The notes under the pieces: model-generated
Told to the model about the DNA's origin: nothing
Databases searched by the model: none
What the model saw: only the letters and a program-made list of their open reading frames with translations
Shown here: positions 36,732 through 46,071 of the stretch, one piece after another
Layout of the letters: the number at the start of each line of letters is the position of its first letter
Numbering within the stretch: position 1 is the first letter of the stretch
Translations under genes and position numbers: made by a program
Origin: Sphingomonas sp.
GTDB lineage: Bacteria; Pseudomonadota; Alphaproteobacteria; Sphingomonadales; Sphingomonadaceae
Length of the DNA stretch: 64,000 bases
Assembly (NCBI GenBank): GCA_019635535.1
Contig: JAHBZH010000001.1
Coordinates: 1,888,995 to 1,952,994, forward strand
Reading direction: 5' to 3'

Positions 36732-37367
36732 ATGAAGGATTTCGACACGCTCCTCGCTGGCTATCGCCGCTTCCGTCAACATGGCTGGACCGAACAGCGC
36801 GAGAAATGGGCGGAGCTGGCCGAAGGGCAGAGCCCGAAGGTGATGGTGATCGCCTGCTCGGACAGCCGGGTGGATCCGGCGCAGATCTTCGACGCGCGGC
36901 CCGGCGAGATGTTCGTCGTGCGCAACGTCGCCAACCTCGTCCCGCCCTTCGAGCCGGACAGCAATTATCACGGGGTGTCGGCGGCGCTGGAATTCGCGGT
37001 GACGCAGCTCGAAGTGTCCGAGCTGGTGGTGATGGGCCACGGCTTCTGCGGCGGCTGCGCGGCGGCGCTGACCGGGCAGTTCGACGATGCCGGGCACGGC
37101 GCCGGCCATTTCATCGCCCACTGGATCGAGATGCTGGCCGAGGCGCGCGGCCGCGTCCGCCGCAAATATCCGGAGATGAACCGCGCCGCCTTTCAGGAGA
37201 TGGAGCTGGAGGGAGTGAGGCTCTCACTGGCGAACCTGCGCACCTTCCCCTGGGTCGCGGAGCGCGAGGATGCCGGGACGCTGAAACTGCACGGCGCCTA
37301 TTTCGCGATCTCGGACGGGGTGCTGCACCTCTACGACCACGCGCTGGACCGGTTCGTGCTGGCCTGA
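36732..37367 (+). CDS. can: Beta-class carbonic anhydrase
   Basis: Zinc enzyme interconverting CO2 and bicarbonate in the cytosol. The ligands are seen in [15 protein letters not shown] (Cys, with the Asp/Arg dyad) and [11 protein letters not shown] (His and Cys). The length is 211 residues. The ATG at 36732 begins the conserved [14 protein letters not shown]. It is a single gene, divergent from lipA across 65 nt. Confidence 0.94.
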   Translation: MKDFDTLLAGYRRFRQHGWTEQREKWAELAEGQSPKVMVIACSDSRVDPAQIFDARPGEMFVVRNVANLVPPFEPDSNYHGVSAALEFAVTQLEVSELVVMGHGFCGGCAAALTGQFDDAGHGAGHFIAHWIEMLAEARGRVRRKYPEMNRAAFQEMELEGVRLSLANLRTFPWVAEREDAGTLKLHGAYFAISDGVLHLYDHALDRFVLA

Positions 37368-37638
37368 GCGATTCGCGCGCGGAAGTTGACGAAGTTGACG
37401 CCACGTGCGGGGGCATCGCCCCCAGCCCGACGGGCCGAAGGGCTCCAAAGAGCCGCTCCGGCGCGAAAGGGCGACAGACTCGGGCATGCCGGGAGGGTGA
37501 CAGAGCTTTTCCTACATTGGAAGCAGGTGGCGGGAGATCCGTTTTCGACCCGTTGCGGCTCTTCAGCCCCTCCCTTTCAAGGGAGGGGAGATTCATGGCC
37601 GCTTCTTGCCCATAACGGCCATTTACGATGGCAGTCCT
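37368..37638. other. Intergenic region with short palindromes
   Basis: The 271-nt gap between the 3' ends of the carbonic anhydrase and cyclophilin genes holds no credible gene. It contains a perfect GGGGGC-ATC-GCCCCC hairpin at 37409-37423, a perfect CCCCTCCCTT-TC-AAGGGAGGGG palindrome at 37567-37588 and a GAAGTTGAC direct repeat near 37382. The hairpins may end transcription of the convergent genes; the second resembles the hairpin after tsf. Confidence 0.5.
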
Positions 37639-38253
37639 CTATTCCGCCCGCCTAGCCGTCACGATCCGGATGCGCGGCTCCAGCATCTGGCCGCGCATGA
37701 CGCCCTCGCCTTCGGTCGGCGAAGTGGGGGAGTCGAGGATGCGGCGGACAACGTCCATGCCTTCGACGACGCGGCCGAAGGCGGCGAAGCCGAGCAGATC
37801 GCCGCCGGCATTGGGGCCGGCATCGAGACCGACCATGCGATCGCCCAGGATGATGAAGAAATCGGCGGCGGCGGTGCCCGGCGTGGTGCGGGCGAGCGAG
37901 ATGGCGCCGTCGGTGTGGGACAGGCCGGTCTGCGTGGTGGGTTCGTGCGCGATGGGCGGGAAGAGCCGGCGCGGATCGCGGACTCCGCCCTGGACCAGCC
38001 CCTCCTCCTCGCCGATCTTCATCGCGCGGTAGAATTCGGTGTCGTCCAGCCGGCCATCATCGATATAGCGCAGGAAATTGGCGGAGGTGACGGGCGCGCG
38101 CTCCGTTTCCACCTCGATCACGATGTCGCCGGCCTGCGTGGCCAGCACGATGCGGGCGGTTTCGGGCGCCGGGCTGGCCGCCGGCGCTTCGTCCTGCGCC
38201 AGCGCGGGCGCGGCGAGGCAGAGCAGAACCGACAGGCCGAGCGCGCGCAGCAT
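37639..38253 (-). CDS. Periplasmic cyclophilin-type peptidyl-prolyl isomerase
   Basis: Secreted prolyl cis-trans isomerase. A signal peptide (MLRALGLSVLLCLAAPALA) precedes a cyclophilin fold with RIVLATQAGDIVIEVETERAP, the SANFLRYID segment, GAISLARTTPGTAAADFFI and FAAFGRVVEGMDVVRRI. The length is 204 residues. Several consensus active-site positions differ from PpiA (VQGGVRDPRR in place of the usual QGG-P), so catalytic strength is uncertain. It follows the permease gene by 9 nt. Confidence 0.87.
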   Translation of the reverse strand: MLRALGLSVLLCLAAPALAQDEAPAASPAPETARIVLATQAGDIVIEVETERAPVTSANFLRYIDDGRLDDTEFYRAMKIGEEEGLVQGGVRDPRRLFPPIAHEPTTQTGLSHTDGAISLARTTPGTAAADFFIILGDRMVGLDAGPNAGGDLLGFAAFGRVVEGMDVVRRILDSPTSPTEGEGVMRGQMLEPRIRIVTARRAE

Positions 38254-38262
38254 CGGTCAGCC

Positions 38263-39672
38263 CTACGCCGATGCCCGGGTCAGCACGCTGCGTTGCTTGC
38301 CGTAGAGCAGATAGAGGATGAGCCCGACGACATGGGCGCCGAGGAACCAGATCTGCGTCTGCTGCGGCAGGCTGTAGATCAGATAGGCGCAACCGAGAAT
38401 CGCGACGATCCCGACCGGCCAGGCGAAGGGCGTGCGGAAGGTGCGCGGCGCATCGGGCGCGCGGCGGCGCATGACCAGCATGCACAGGGCCACCGCGCTG
38501 AACGCCGTCAGCGTGCCGGCATTGGCGAGCGCTGCCAGCTCGGCGAGCGGGATGAAGCCGGCGAGGATGGCGACGATGACCGCCGTGAACAAGGTGATCC
38601 GCACCGGCGAGCCGCGCCCGGACACCTTGGCGAGCCGGGGCGGCAGCATCCCGTCGCGCGCCATCACGAAGAAGATGCGGCTTTGCCCGTAGAAGAAGGC
38701 GAGGATGACGGTGGGCAAGGCGATCACCGCCGAGACGGCGAGATATTGCGCGGCGAGCGGCTGGCCGATCTCGCGCAGGATGAGGGCCAGCGGCTCCGGG
38801 CTGTTGGCGAAGCGGGCATAAGCGATGGCGCCGATCGCGCAGGCGGCGACCGCCATATAGATGGCGACGCAGACCAGCATCGAGCCGACGATGCCGATCT
38901 TCAGGTCACGGCCGGGATTCTTGGTCTCCTCAGCCGCCGTAGCGATCGCATCGAAGCCGTAGAATGCGAAGAAGATGATCGCGGCGGCGGCCATGACGCC
39001 GACCTCCGCGCCGGGTGCGCCGCTCTTCGGGAAGCCGAAGGGCATGAACGGGTCGAAATTGGCGGCGTTGAAATAAGGCAGGGTGACGGCGACGAAGACG
39101 ATGAGGGCGAGCATCTTCACCACCACGAGGATCGCGTTCACCGTCGCGCTTTCCTTCGTGCCGACAATGAGCAGGCCGGCGACAACGAAGATGATGAAGA
39201 TGGCCGGCAGATTGACGATGCCGCCCAGCTCCGGCCCGCTCGACAGCGCCAGCGGGAAGCCGGCCCAGGCCTGCAGCAGCGGCGCGGCATAGCCGGACCA
39301 GCCCACCGCCACGGCGCTCACCACCAGGCTGTATTCGAGGATGAGACTCCACCCCACCACCCAGGCGAGCAATTCGCCGAGCACGACATAGGTGTAGGTA
39401 TAGGCGCTGCCCGAGGCCGGGATCATCGTCGCCATCTCGGCATAAGCGAGCGCGGCGGCGGCGCAGATCAGGCCGGCAATGGCGAAGGAGAGGATGACGG
39501 CCGGCCCCGCCTTGGCCGCGCCGACGCCGATCAGGGTGAGGATGCCCGTGCCGACGATCGCGCCGACGCCGAGCGCGATCAGGTGCGGCCAGGAGAGCGT
39601 GCGCTGAAGGCGGTGCTCGGGGGCGATCTCGTCCGCCGTCGTGATCGGCTTCTTCGTATTCCAGTTCGCCAC
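38263..39672 (-). CDS. APC-superfamily amino-acid permease (CAT type)
   Basis: Twelve-to-fourteen-helix inner-membrane transporter of the cationic amino-acid transporter type in the APC superfamily. Diagnostic blocks are HLIALGVGAIVGTGIL in helix 1, ASGSAYTYTYVVLGELLAW in helix 3, and FFAFYGFDAIATAAEETKNP in helix 6. The length is 469 residues. The substrate cannot be fixed from sequence; basic or branched amino acids are typical. It is followed by the cyclophilin gene in a probable two-gene operon. A palindromic repeat lies upstream. Confidence 0.88.
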   Translation of the reverse strand: MANWNTKKPITTADEIAPEHRLQRTLSWPHLIALGVGAIVGTGILTLIGVGAAKAGPAVILSFAIAGLICAAAALAYAEMATMIPASGSAYTYTYVVLGELLAWVVGWSLILEYSLVVSAVAVGWSGYAAPLLQAWAGFPLALSSGPELGGIVNLPAIFIIFVVAGLLIVGTKESATVNAILVVVKMLALIVFVAVTLPYFNAANFDPFMPFGFPKSGAPGAEVGVMAAAAIIFFAFYGFDAIATAAEETKNPGRDLKIGIVGSMLVCVAIYMAVAACAIGAIAYARFANSPEPLALILREIGQPLAAQYLAVSAVIALPTVILAFFYGQSRIFFVMARDGMLPPRLAKVSGRGSPVRITLFTAVIVAILAGFIPLAELAALANAGTLTAFSAVALCMLVMRRRAPDAPRTFRTPFAWPVGIVAILGCAYLIYSLPQQTQIWFLGAHVVGLILYLLYGKQRSVLTRASA

Positions 39673-39766
39673 GCGCGCCCCTCCAAAGCTTCATATGCGC
39701 GCACACATTGGGGCGGTCGGCGGGGTTACGGCAAGCGGCAAAATGAGGGATTCGCAATATCCCCTT

Positions 39767-39888
39767 CCCGCTCATCCTGAGTAGGGACTGAGCCTGGCGA
39801 AGGCCCGTATCGAAGGACCGGGTGAGTAAGCTGTACGTCCTTCGATACGCCAGTTCGACAAGCTCACTGGCTACTCAGGATGAGCGGG
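39767..39888. repeat. Palindromic intergenic repeat (permease to Hpt-like gap)
   Basis: The arms CCCGCTCATCCTGAGTAG (39767 on) and CTACTCAGGATGAGCGGG (ending 39888) are perfect complements and enclose further internal inverted repeats (GTATCGAAGGAC / GTCCTTCGATAC). This is the long-hairpin class of repetitive extragenic palindrome seen widely in sphingomonads. The rest of the 238-nt gap holds only the upstream region of the permease gene. Confidence 0.85.
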
Positions 39889-39910
39889 ATTGGTGGGAGT
39901 TTGAAGGAGC

Positions 39911-40213
39911 TCACCCCGCCGCGAAATCGTCGATCGCAGCGGCGATCTTGCGGCGGACGACCGGATCGCCCGGCGCGCCCTCCAGCGCCTCGTCGGCGAG
40001 CGCGGCGAGGCCGTTCGCGCCGAAGCTGGCGGCGACGCTCTTCAGGCGCGCGGCGGCGATGGTCCAGTTCGCGTCGCAGCGCGCGCGGTTCATCAGATCG
40101 AGCTGGCGCGCCGCGCTTTCGATGAACGCGCCGCGCAGCTCGTCGACGAGGCCCGAATCGTTGCCGACGGCGGCGGCCAGCGAGGCGGTCAAGGCTCCCG
40201 GATCATATGCCAT
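39911..40213 (-). CDS. Hpt-like protein without the phospho-histidine
   Basis: A 100-residue helical protein with the layout of a histidine phosphotransfer (Hpt) domain: an N-terminal DELRGAFIESAARQLDLM helix followed by AAARLKSVAASFGANGLAALADEAL. In true Hpt domains this second block reads AH-x-LKG-(S/A)-A--FGA; here the histidine is Ala and the glycine is Ser, so it cannot be phosphorylated there. It may be a scaffold or inhibitor of a two-component system, or simply a diverged helical protein. It is divergently transcribed from the coiled-coil gene, with 68 nt between. Confidence 0.65.
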   Translation of the reverse strand: MAYDPGALTASLAAAVGNDSGLVDELRGAFIESAARQLDLMNRARCDANWTIAAARLKSVAASFGANGLAALADEALEGAPGDPVVRRKIAAAIDDFAAG

Positions 40214-40281
40214 GCCCGGTTTATGGGCCGAGCCGTGTTAACGCCCCGTTTCATATCCGCCCCAAAGTGATACAAAAGGCC

Positions 40282-42573
40282 ATGAGCATGGGGGCCGAGC
40301 GCGCCGAGGCGCAGCCGCAGGGCGAAACGGTTTGGGGCCGCACGGAAGAGACCGTGCCCGCCGCGACCGAATCGTTCGACTATCAATATCTTGCCGAGGA
40401 GGAGCCGGCGCCGCGATCGGCCGGCATCCGCGTTTTCGCGGGGCTGCTCGCCATGCTGGCCATCGCCTGGCTGGGGCTTGCCGGCTACGCGATCCTCACG
40501 GCCTGGCCGGGCTGGAGCGCGACCGCCTGGGCGAGCTGGGCCGCGACCGTCTGCGCGCCGCTCATCCTGCTCGGCCTTGCCTGGACGATGTTCGGGCGAA
40601 GCTCCCGCCGGGAGACCGAAGCCTTCACCCGCGCCGTCGCCGCGATGCGCGCCGAAAGCCAGGCGCTGGAAAGCCTGCTCGGCATCGTCGCGGCGCGGCT
40701 TCGGGAGAATCGCGCCGCGCTGGGCGACGAGGCGGCGCGGCTGATGGCGCTGGGCGACGAGGCTTCGGACCGGCTCGGATGCGTGACGCGCGCGCTGGCC
40801 GAGGCCAGCGCGGGCGTGGACCGCAGCGCGCAGGCGCTGGACAATGCGGCGGCGAGCGCGCGGGTCGATGTCGGCGTGCTGCTGGCCGATCTTCCCCGCG
40901 CCGAGGAACAGGCGCGCGCGGCGGCCGAATCGCTGCGCGCGGCGGGGCTTGCCGCGCATGAGCAGGCGGCGGCGCTCGAGGGCCACCTGGCAGCGTTGAG
41001 CGCGCGCGGGCGCGAGGCGGACGAAACGGTCGGCGGTGCGGCCCAGCGGCTGGGCGCTCATGTCGCACGGATCGAAAGCAGCGCCGGCGCGGCGGCCGAG
41101 CGGATGAACGAGGCGTCGGCGCAGATGAACGCGGCGGTGGACGGCGCGATGGCGCGGGCCGCCGAATCGGTTGATCGCGCGCGCGGCGGGCTGGAGACGC
41201 AGGGCCAGGCGATGCTGGCGATGGTCGAGCAGAGCCGGGCCGCCTTCGAGCAGGCCGGCGCCGAGGCGGCGCAGCGGCTGACCGCCGCGCTGGAGACGGC
41301 CGAGACCAAGATCGCGGCGCTGGCCACCGGGCTGGAGGCGCAGGAAGCGGCGAGCCGGGCGCTGATCGAAGGCATAAGCGGGCAGCTGGGCGAGCTGGAT
41401 GGCAGGCTGGCGGCTCTCGGCGCTGCGGGCGAGGAGCAGAATATTCGGCTCACCCAGGCGTTGGGCGTATTGCGCGACGTCGCCCGGCAGCTCCAAAACG
41501 AGATCGAGGCCGGCAACACCGCGTCCGGCAACCTGATCGACCGCACCCACGAAATGGCCGACGCGCTGACCGGCGTTTCGGCGCAGTTCCGCGAGCTGCT
41601 GATCGGCGCATTGGGCGAAGTCGAAGGCCAGGCGGAGCGGACCCGCGAGGCGGTGAAATCGGTCGTGCCGGAGATGGAAGCGGTGCAGGCCGCCGCCGCG
41701 CTCGCCGCGGAATCGATGAGCGAGAGCGAAGCCAGCGCGACACGCCAGCGCGCGGCGCTCGACGCGATGATCGCCACCGTCGAGGGCGCGGTCGCCCAGG
41801 CCGGCGAGAAATTGCAGGCGCTGGGCGGATCGGTCGGCGAGACGGACGCCGCCGCCGCCCGACTGGTGCAGGAGACCGGGCCGCAGCTGATCGAGGCGCT
41901 GGTCCGGGTGCGCGAGGCCGCGAACCAGGCGGCGGGGCATGCCCGCGAGGCGATCCTGTCGGCGATCCCGGACAGCGTCGCCGCTTTGGCCGAGGCGAGC
42001 CGCGAGGCGATGAGCGATGCGGTCGGCGAACCGCTACAGGAACAGCTCGCGGAGATCGCCGGCGCCTCCCAGCACGCGATAACGGTCGCGCGCCAGGCGA
42101 GCGAGCGGCTGACCCGCCAGCTCCTCGTGATGAGCGAGACGGCGGCGGCGATGGAGGACCGGATCGCCGAGGACCAGGCGGCGCGCGAGGAGCGCGATGC
42201 GGGCGCATTGTCGCGGCGCGTGTCGCTCCTGATCGAAGCGCTGAATTCCACCTCGATCGACGTCAACAAGCTCCTCTCCAACGAGGTCGCCGATACCGCC
42301 TGGGCGGCCTATCTGAAGGGCGACCGGGGCGTCTTTACGCGGCGGGCGGTGCGGTTGCTCGATTCCGGCGAAGCGCGCGAGGTGCAGCGCCATTACGAGG
42401 AGGAGGCCGATTTCCGCGACCAGGTGAACCGCTACATCCACGATTTCGAGACGATGCTGCGGCGCGTGCTGGCGGACCGGGAGGGTGCGACGCTCGGCGT
42501 CACCCTGCTCTCCTCCGACATGGGCAAGCTCTATGTCGCGCTCGCCCAGGCGATCGACCGGCTGCGGAAATAG
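40282..42573 (+). CDS. Membrane-anchored long coiled-coil protein
   Basis: A 763-residue protein I do not recognise by name. After an acidic N-terminus it has two membrane helices (about residues 50-70 and 85-105). A very long Ala/Glu/Arg-rich coiled-coil follows (about 115-640), and the last 115 residues form a conserved-looking folded end (ALNSTSIDVNKLLSNEV to SDMGKLYVALAQAIDRLR). Two N-terminal helices plus a giant cytoplasmic coiled coil is the layout of the Caulobacter polarity factor TipN, so a structural or polar-landmark role is possible. It is tail to tail with the DUF1467 gene. Confidence 0.75.
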   Translation: MSMGAERAEAQPQGETVWGRTEETVPAATESFDYQYLAEEEPAPRSAGIRVFAGLLAMLAIAWLGLAGYAILTAWPGWSATAWASWAATVCAPLILLGLAWTMFGRSSRRETEAFTRAVAAMRAESQALESLLGIVAARLRENRAALGDEAARLMALGDEASDRLGCVTRALAEASAGVDRSAQALDNAAASARVDVGVLLADLPRAEEQARAAAESLRAAGLAAHEQAAALEGHLAALSARGREADETVGGAAQRLGAHVARIESSAGAAAERMNEASAQMNAAVDGAMARAAESVDRARGGLETQGQAMLAMVEQSRAAFEQAGAEAAQRLTAALETAETKIAALATGLEAQEAASRALIEGISGQLGELDGRLAALGAAGEEQNIRLTQALGVLRDVARQLQNEIEAGNTASGNLIDRTHEMADALTGVSAQFRELLIGALGEVEGQAERTREAVKSVVPEMEAVQAAAALAAESMSESEASATRQRAALDAMIATVEGAVAQAGEKLQALGGSVGETDAAAARLVQETGPQLIEALVRVREAANQAAGHAREAILSAIPDSVAALAEASREAMSDAVGEPLQEQLAEIAGASQHAITVARQASERLTRQLLVMSETAAAMEDRIAEDQAAREERDAGALSRRVSLLIEALNSTSIDVNKLLSNEVADTAWAAYLKGDRGVFTRRAVRLLDSGEAREVQRHYEEEADFRDQVNRYIHDFETMLRRVLADREGATLGVTLLSSDMGKLYVALAQAIDRLRK

Positions 42574-42837
42574 CTAGCGGCTCGCCCAGTCGAGCTGGTC
42601 GACCGTCAGCCAGCCCTGCGTGTAATTGGCATAAAAGAGGCCGAACAGGATCGCCGAGACGATCGTGGTGCGCAGCGCGACGCGGGCGAAGCTGAAGCTA
42701 TGCGGCGCGCTTTCGGCATGGCCGGCGACGGGCTCCGCGCCCGCCTCCTCGCTGGTCCGCACGCCCCAGGGCAGGACCATGAACAGGCTCATCATCCAGA
42801 AGAGCAGATAGATGGCGAGGATCGAGGTGAGTTTCAT
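42574..42837 (-). CDS. DUF1467 family membrane protein
   Basis: An 87-residue inner-membrane protein with two helices (about residues 5-25 and 55-73). The N-terminal segment IYLLFWMMSLFMVLPWGVRTSEE matches the DUF1467 family, which is restricted largely to alphaproteobacteria. It follows the RNase J gene by 3 nt, an arrangement that is common in the group and suggests co-expression, but no function is known to me. Confidence 0.83.
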   Translation of the reverse strand: MKLTSILAIYLLFWMMSLFMVLPWGVRTSEEAGAEPVAGHAESAPHSFSFARVALRTTIVSAILFGLFYANYTQGWLTVDQLDWASR

Positions 42838-42840
42838 GGG

Positions 42841-44478
42841 TCAGGTCCGGACCAGGAGCACCGTAACGACCGGCTTCTTGCCCGTCCAATCGGTGGCGCA
42901 GCGGCGGACGGCGAGGCGGACCTCTTCGCGGAGCTTGTCCTCCTTGCCGCTCTGCTTCGCGACGGCGGCGCGGGCTGCGTCGCAGGCTTCCTCGAGGAAG
43001 GTCGCGCGGTCCTCCTCGACGGGGACGCCCATCAGGTCGATCTCGACGTCGCCGACGACGCGATCGGCATCGTCGAGCGCGATGGCGACCGAGATCAACC
43101 CCTGAAAGGCCAGCTTGCGCCGCTCGTTCATGGTGGTGCCGTCGGCATTGAGGATGACGTCGCCGTCGAGGATCAGGCGCCCCACCCGTTCCTCGCCGAG
43201 CTTGGCCGGCCCATCGGGCGCAAGGCGGATGAGGTCGCCGTTCTTCTGGACGATGCCGTGCGGCACGCCGCGGGCACGGGCGAAGCGGGCCTGCTCCATC
43301 ATGTGGCGCATCTCGCCATGGACCGGGACGATGATCTCGGGCCGGATCCAGTCGTACATCGCGGCGAGCTCGGGGCGGCCGGGATGGCCGGACACATGGA
43401 CCGGCGCCTGGCGATCGGTGATCATCTCGATCCCCTGCCCCGCCAGCTCGTTCTGGATGCGGCCGATCGCGATCTCGTTGCCGGGGATCTGCTTGGACGA
43501 GAAGACGACGAGATCGCCGGGATCGAGGGCGAGCTTGTGCTGGCCGAAGGCGATGCGGGCGAGCGCGGCGCGGCTCTCCCCCTGCCCGCCCGTGGCGATG
43601 ATCAGCACTTCGGGCGGCGGCAGCCGCATCGCCATTTCGAAATCGATCGTCTCTGGAAAATCAATGAGATAGCCGACACTCTTCGAAACGCGCAGGATGC
43701 GGTCCAAACTGCGGCCGGCGACGCAGACCTGGCGCCCGGTATCCTGCGCGACATGGCCGAGCGTCTTGAGGCGGGCGGCGTTGGAGGCGAAGGTGGTGAC
43801 GAGGACGCGGCCGGTGGCGCCCTTGATCACCTCGTCCAGCCCCTCGCGCACGCCGGCTTCGGAGCCGGACGGCTGTTCCTGGAAGACGTTGGTGGAATCG
43901 CAGACCAAGGCCAGCACGCCCTCGTCGCCGATCGCGCGCAATTCCGCCTCGGTCGATGGATCGCCGAGCTGCGGCGCATCGTCCAGCTTCCAGTCGCCGG
44001 TATGGAAGATACGCCCGTAAGGCGTTGAGATCAGGAGCGCATTGCCCTCCGGAATCGAATGGGCGAGCGGGATATATCTGAGGCCGAACGGGCCGATCTC
44101 GAAGTCGCTCAGCATGTCGATCACGTTGACCTTCACGTCCTGCGACAGCCCCTCCTCCTCCAGCTTGCCGGCGATCAGACCGGCGGTGAAGGGCGTGGCG
44201 TAGAGCGGCACGCCGAGATCGCCGGCCAGATAGGGGATCGCGCCGATATGGTCCTCATGGCCATGGGTCAGCACGACGCCGAGCAGATCGTCGCGCCGTT
44301 GCTCGATGAAGGCGAGATCGGGCAGGACCAGTTCGACGCCCGGATAGGCCGGATCGGCGAAGGTCATGCCGAGATCGACCATGAGCCATTTGCCCTGGCA
44401 GCCATAGAGATTGACGTTCATGCCGATCTCGCCCGAGCCGCCGAGCGCGAGGAAGAGAAGTTCGTTGCCGGGTTTCAT
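42841..44478 (-). CDS. rnj: Ribonuclease J
   Basis: Metallo-beta-lactamase/beta-CASP ribonuclease with 5'-3' exo- and endonucleolytic activity for RNA maturation and decay. The zinc motif HGHEDHIGAIPYL, the beta-CASP region (VCDSTN) and the IIVPVHGEMRHM motif are present, followed by the C-terminal domain. The length is 545 residues. Upstream are coaX and a palindromic repeat; downstream is the DUF1467 gene. Confidence 0.93.
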   Translation of the reverse strand: MKPGNELLFLALGGSGEIGMNVNLYGCQGKWLMVDLGMTFADPAYPGVELVLPDLAFIEQRRDDLLGVVLTHGHEDHIGAIPYLAGDLGVPLYATPFTAGLIAGKLEEEGLSQDVKVNVIDMLSDFEIGPFGLRYIPLAHSIPEGNALLISTPYGRIFHTGDWKLDDAPQLGDPSTEAELRAIGDEGVLALVCDSTNVFQEQPSGSEAGVREGLDEVIKGATGRVLVTTFASNAARLKTLGHVAQDTGRQVCVAGRSLDRILRVSKSVGYLIDFPETIDFEMAMRLPPPEVLIIATGGQGESRAALARIAFGQHKLALDPGDLVVFSSKQIPGNEIAIGRIQNELAGQGIEMITDRQAPVHVSGHPGRPELAAMYDWIRPEIIVPVHGEMRHMMEQARFARARGVPHGIVQKNGDLIRLAPDGPAKLGEERVGRLILDGDVILNADGTTMNERRKLAFQGLISVAIALDDADRVVGDVEIDLMGVPVEEDRATFLEEACDAARAAVAKQSGKEDKLREEVRLAVRRCATDWTGKKPVVTVLLVRT

Positions 44479-44495
44479 ATCTTTTCCGCTTAGCC

Positions 44496-44579
44496 GTCAT
44501 TGCGAGCGAAGCGAAGCAATCCAGTTGCGAATATGCGGGAAAATCTGGATTGCCGCGTCGCTGCGCTCCTCGCAATGAC
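44496..44579. repeat. Palindromic intergenic repeat between coaX and rnj
   Basis: The outer arms GTCATTGCGAG and CTCGCAATGAC are exact complements, and internal arms CAATCCAG / CTGGATTG pair as well, giving a long interrupted hairpin. It begins two bases after the coaX stop codon. It may act as a transcript-processing or termination structure between coaX and rnj. Confidence 0.88.
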
Positions 44580-44581
44580 GA

Positions 44582-45364
44582 TCAGACGCCGTTCCGGCTC
44601 CGCGCGTAAAGCATTGCCAGGCCCTGGATCGTCAGGTCCGGCTCGATCGCGTCGAACAGCTCCGTGTGCTGATCGAACAGGATGGCGAGGCCGCCGGTGG
44701 CGACGACGGTGACCGGGCGGCCGACCTCCGCCTTCATCCGGGCGACCAGCCCCTCCATCATCGCGACATAGCCCCAATAGATGCCGATATGCATCTGCGC
44801 CTCGGTCGTGCGGCCGATGACGGTGCGGCTGTCCGGCGCCTCGATCGCGACGCGGGGCAGCTTGGCGGCGGCGGCGACCAGCGCGTCCAGCGACAGATTG
44901 ATGCCCGGCGCGATGATCCCGCCTTTATAGGCGCCGGAATAATCGACCAGATCGAAAGTCGTCGCCGTGCCGAAATCGATGACGATGAGGTCGCCTTCAT
45001 GGTTGGCATGGGCGGCGATGGCGTTCAGCGCGCGATCGGCGCCGACCGAGCCGGGCTCGGCGACGTCCAGCTCGATCCCCCAATCGGCCGCGCCCTCCCC
45101 CGCGATTAGCGGTTCGACGCCGAAATATTTGGAGGCCAGCACCTCGAGATTGTGGAGCGCGCGCGGGACGACCGTGCCGATGATGACGGCGGAAACGTCG
45201 GCGCGGGTGAAGCCCTCCAGCTCGAGCAGCTGGTGCAGCCAGACGGCATATTGATCGGCGGTGCGCCGGGGATCGGTCGCGATCCGCCAGCGTGCGCGGA
45301 TGACCCCGTCCTCGACCAAAGCGAAGACGATGTTGGTGTTGCCGGCGTCGATGGCGAGAAGCAT
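44582..45364 (-). CDS. coaX: Type III pantothenate kinase
   Basis: First enzyme of coenzyme A synthesis, ASKHA fold. The N-terminal [19 protein letters not shown] carries the catalytic Asp and phosphate loop, followed by [28 protein letters not shown] and [15 protein letters not shown]. The length is 260 residues. The order nuoN-birA-coaX-rnj is conserved in alphaproteobacteria. It starts 11 nt after birA. Confidence 0.95.
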   Translation of the reverse strand: MLLAIDAGNTNIVFALVEDGVIRARWRIATDPRRTADQYAVWLHQLLELEGFTRADVSAVIIGTVVPRALHNLEVLASKYFGVEPLIAGEGAADWGIELDVAEPGSVGADRALNAIAAHANHEGDLIVIDFGTATTFDLVDYSGAYKGGIIAPGINLSLDALVAAAAKLPRVAIEAPDSRTVIGRTTEAQMHIGIYWGYVAMMEGLVARMKAEVGRPVTVVATGGLAILFDQHTELFDAIEPDLTIQGLAMLYARSRNGV

Positions 45365-45375
45365 CGTGATGGCCT

Positions 45376-46071
45376 TCAGATCAGGAACACGTCGCCCGCA
45401 TGTATGACGCGGGTGGTGCCGTCGGCAAGGCGCAGGCGCAGGGCGCCGGCTTCGTCGAGGCCGTCGAACAGGCCCTGCCCTTCGCTGGTGGAGAACGCGG
45501 TGCCGATCGGATGGGCGGCGGCGAGCCAGGCCTTGCGGATGGGGGCGAGGCCCTCGGCGCGCCAGCGGGAAAGCCAGCGGGCGTGGGTTTCGGCGAGGAT
45601 TTCGGCGAAGGCCGCGGGGTTTTGCGGGATGCCGGCGAGATCGGCGAGGCTGATGGCGGGGCGATCGGGGAGATCGGGGGCGTGGGCGAGATTGACGCCG
45701 AAACCGATGACGACGGCCTCCTTATGCCGTTCGAGCAAGATGCCGGCGAGCTTGGCCGGCCCGGCGATCAGGTCGTTCGGCCATTTGATGATGACGCCGG
45801 GGGCGTGGAGCGCGACCGTTTCGTGCAGGGCGATTGCGGCGAGGAGGGCCAGCGTCGGCGCGGGGGGGTCGGTGGGGCGCAGGCGGACCAGGGTGGAGAT
45901 GTAGAGATTGCCGGGCGGGGAGAGCCAGGCCCTGCCCTGCCGGCCCTTGCCCCCGGTCTGGCGCTCGGCGCGCAGCCAGGTGCCTTCCGGGGCGCCATCC
46001 CGGGCGAGCGCGGCGAGATCGTCGTTGGTGGAACCGGTTTCGGCGACGGTGCGGATCAGAACAGGGCCCAT
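45376..46071 (-). CDS. birA: Biotin--[acetyl-CoA-carboxylase] ligase
   Basis: Attaches biotin to carboxylase carrier proteins. Catalytic-domain motifs are TGSTNDDL, the biotinoyl-AMP loop [17 protein letters not shown] and [19 protein letters not shown]. The 231-residue protein lacks the N-terminal helix-turn-helix of E. coli BirA, so it is a ligase only and not a repressor. Its start lies 16 nt inside the end of nuoN, tying its translation to the respiratory operon. Confidence 0.93.
   Translation of the reverse strand: MGPVLIRTVAETGSTNDDLAALARDGAPEGTWLRAERQTGGKGRQGRAWLSPPGNLYISTLVRLRPTDPPAPTLALLAAIALHETVALHAPGVIIKWPNDLIAGPAKLAGILLERHKEAVVIGFGVNLAHAPDLPDRPAISLADLAGIPQNPAAFAEILAETHARWLSRWRAEGLAPIRKAWLAAAHPIGTAFSTSEGQGLFDGLDEAGALRLRLADGTTRVIHAGDVFLI

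Noticed and set aside
37606..39780. A 724-codon plus-strand open frame across the cyclophilin and permease genes
   Set aside because: It spans two genes and their gap on the opposite strand, and the translation is Gly/Arg/Asp-rich with no recognisable fold.
40189..42281. Long minus-strand frames antisense to the coiled-coil gene
   Set aside because: The plus-strand frame has clear heptad-like Ala/Glu patterning, membrane helices and a conserved end; the antisense frames are Arg- or Ser-rich shadows.
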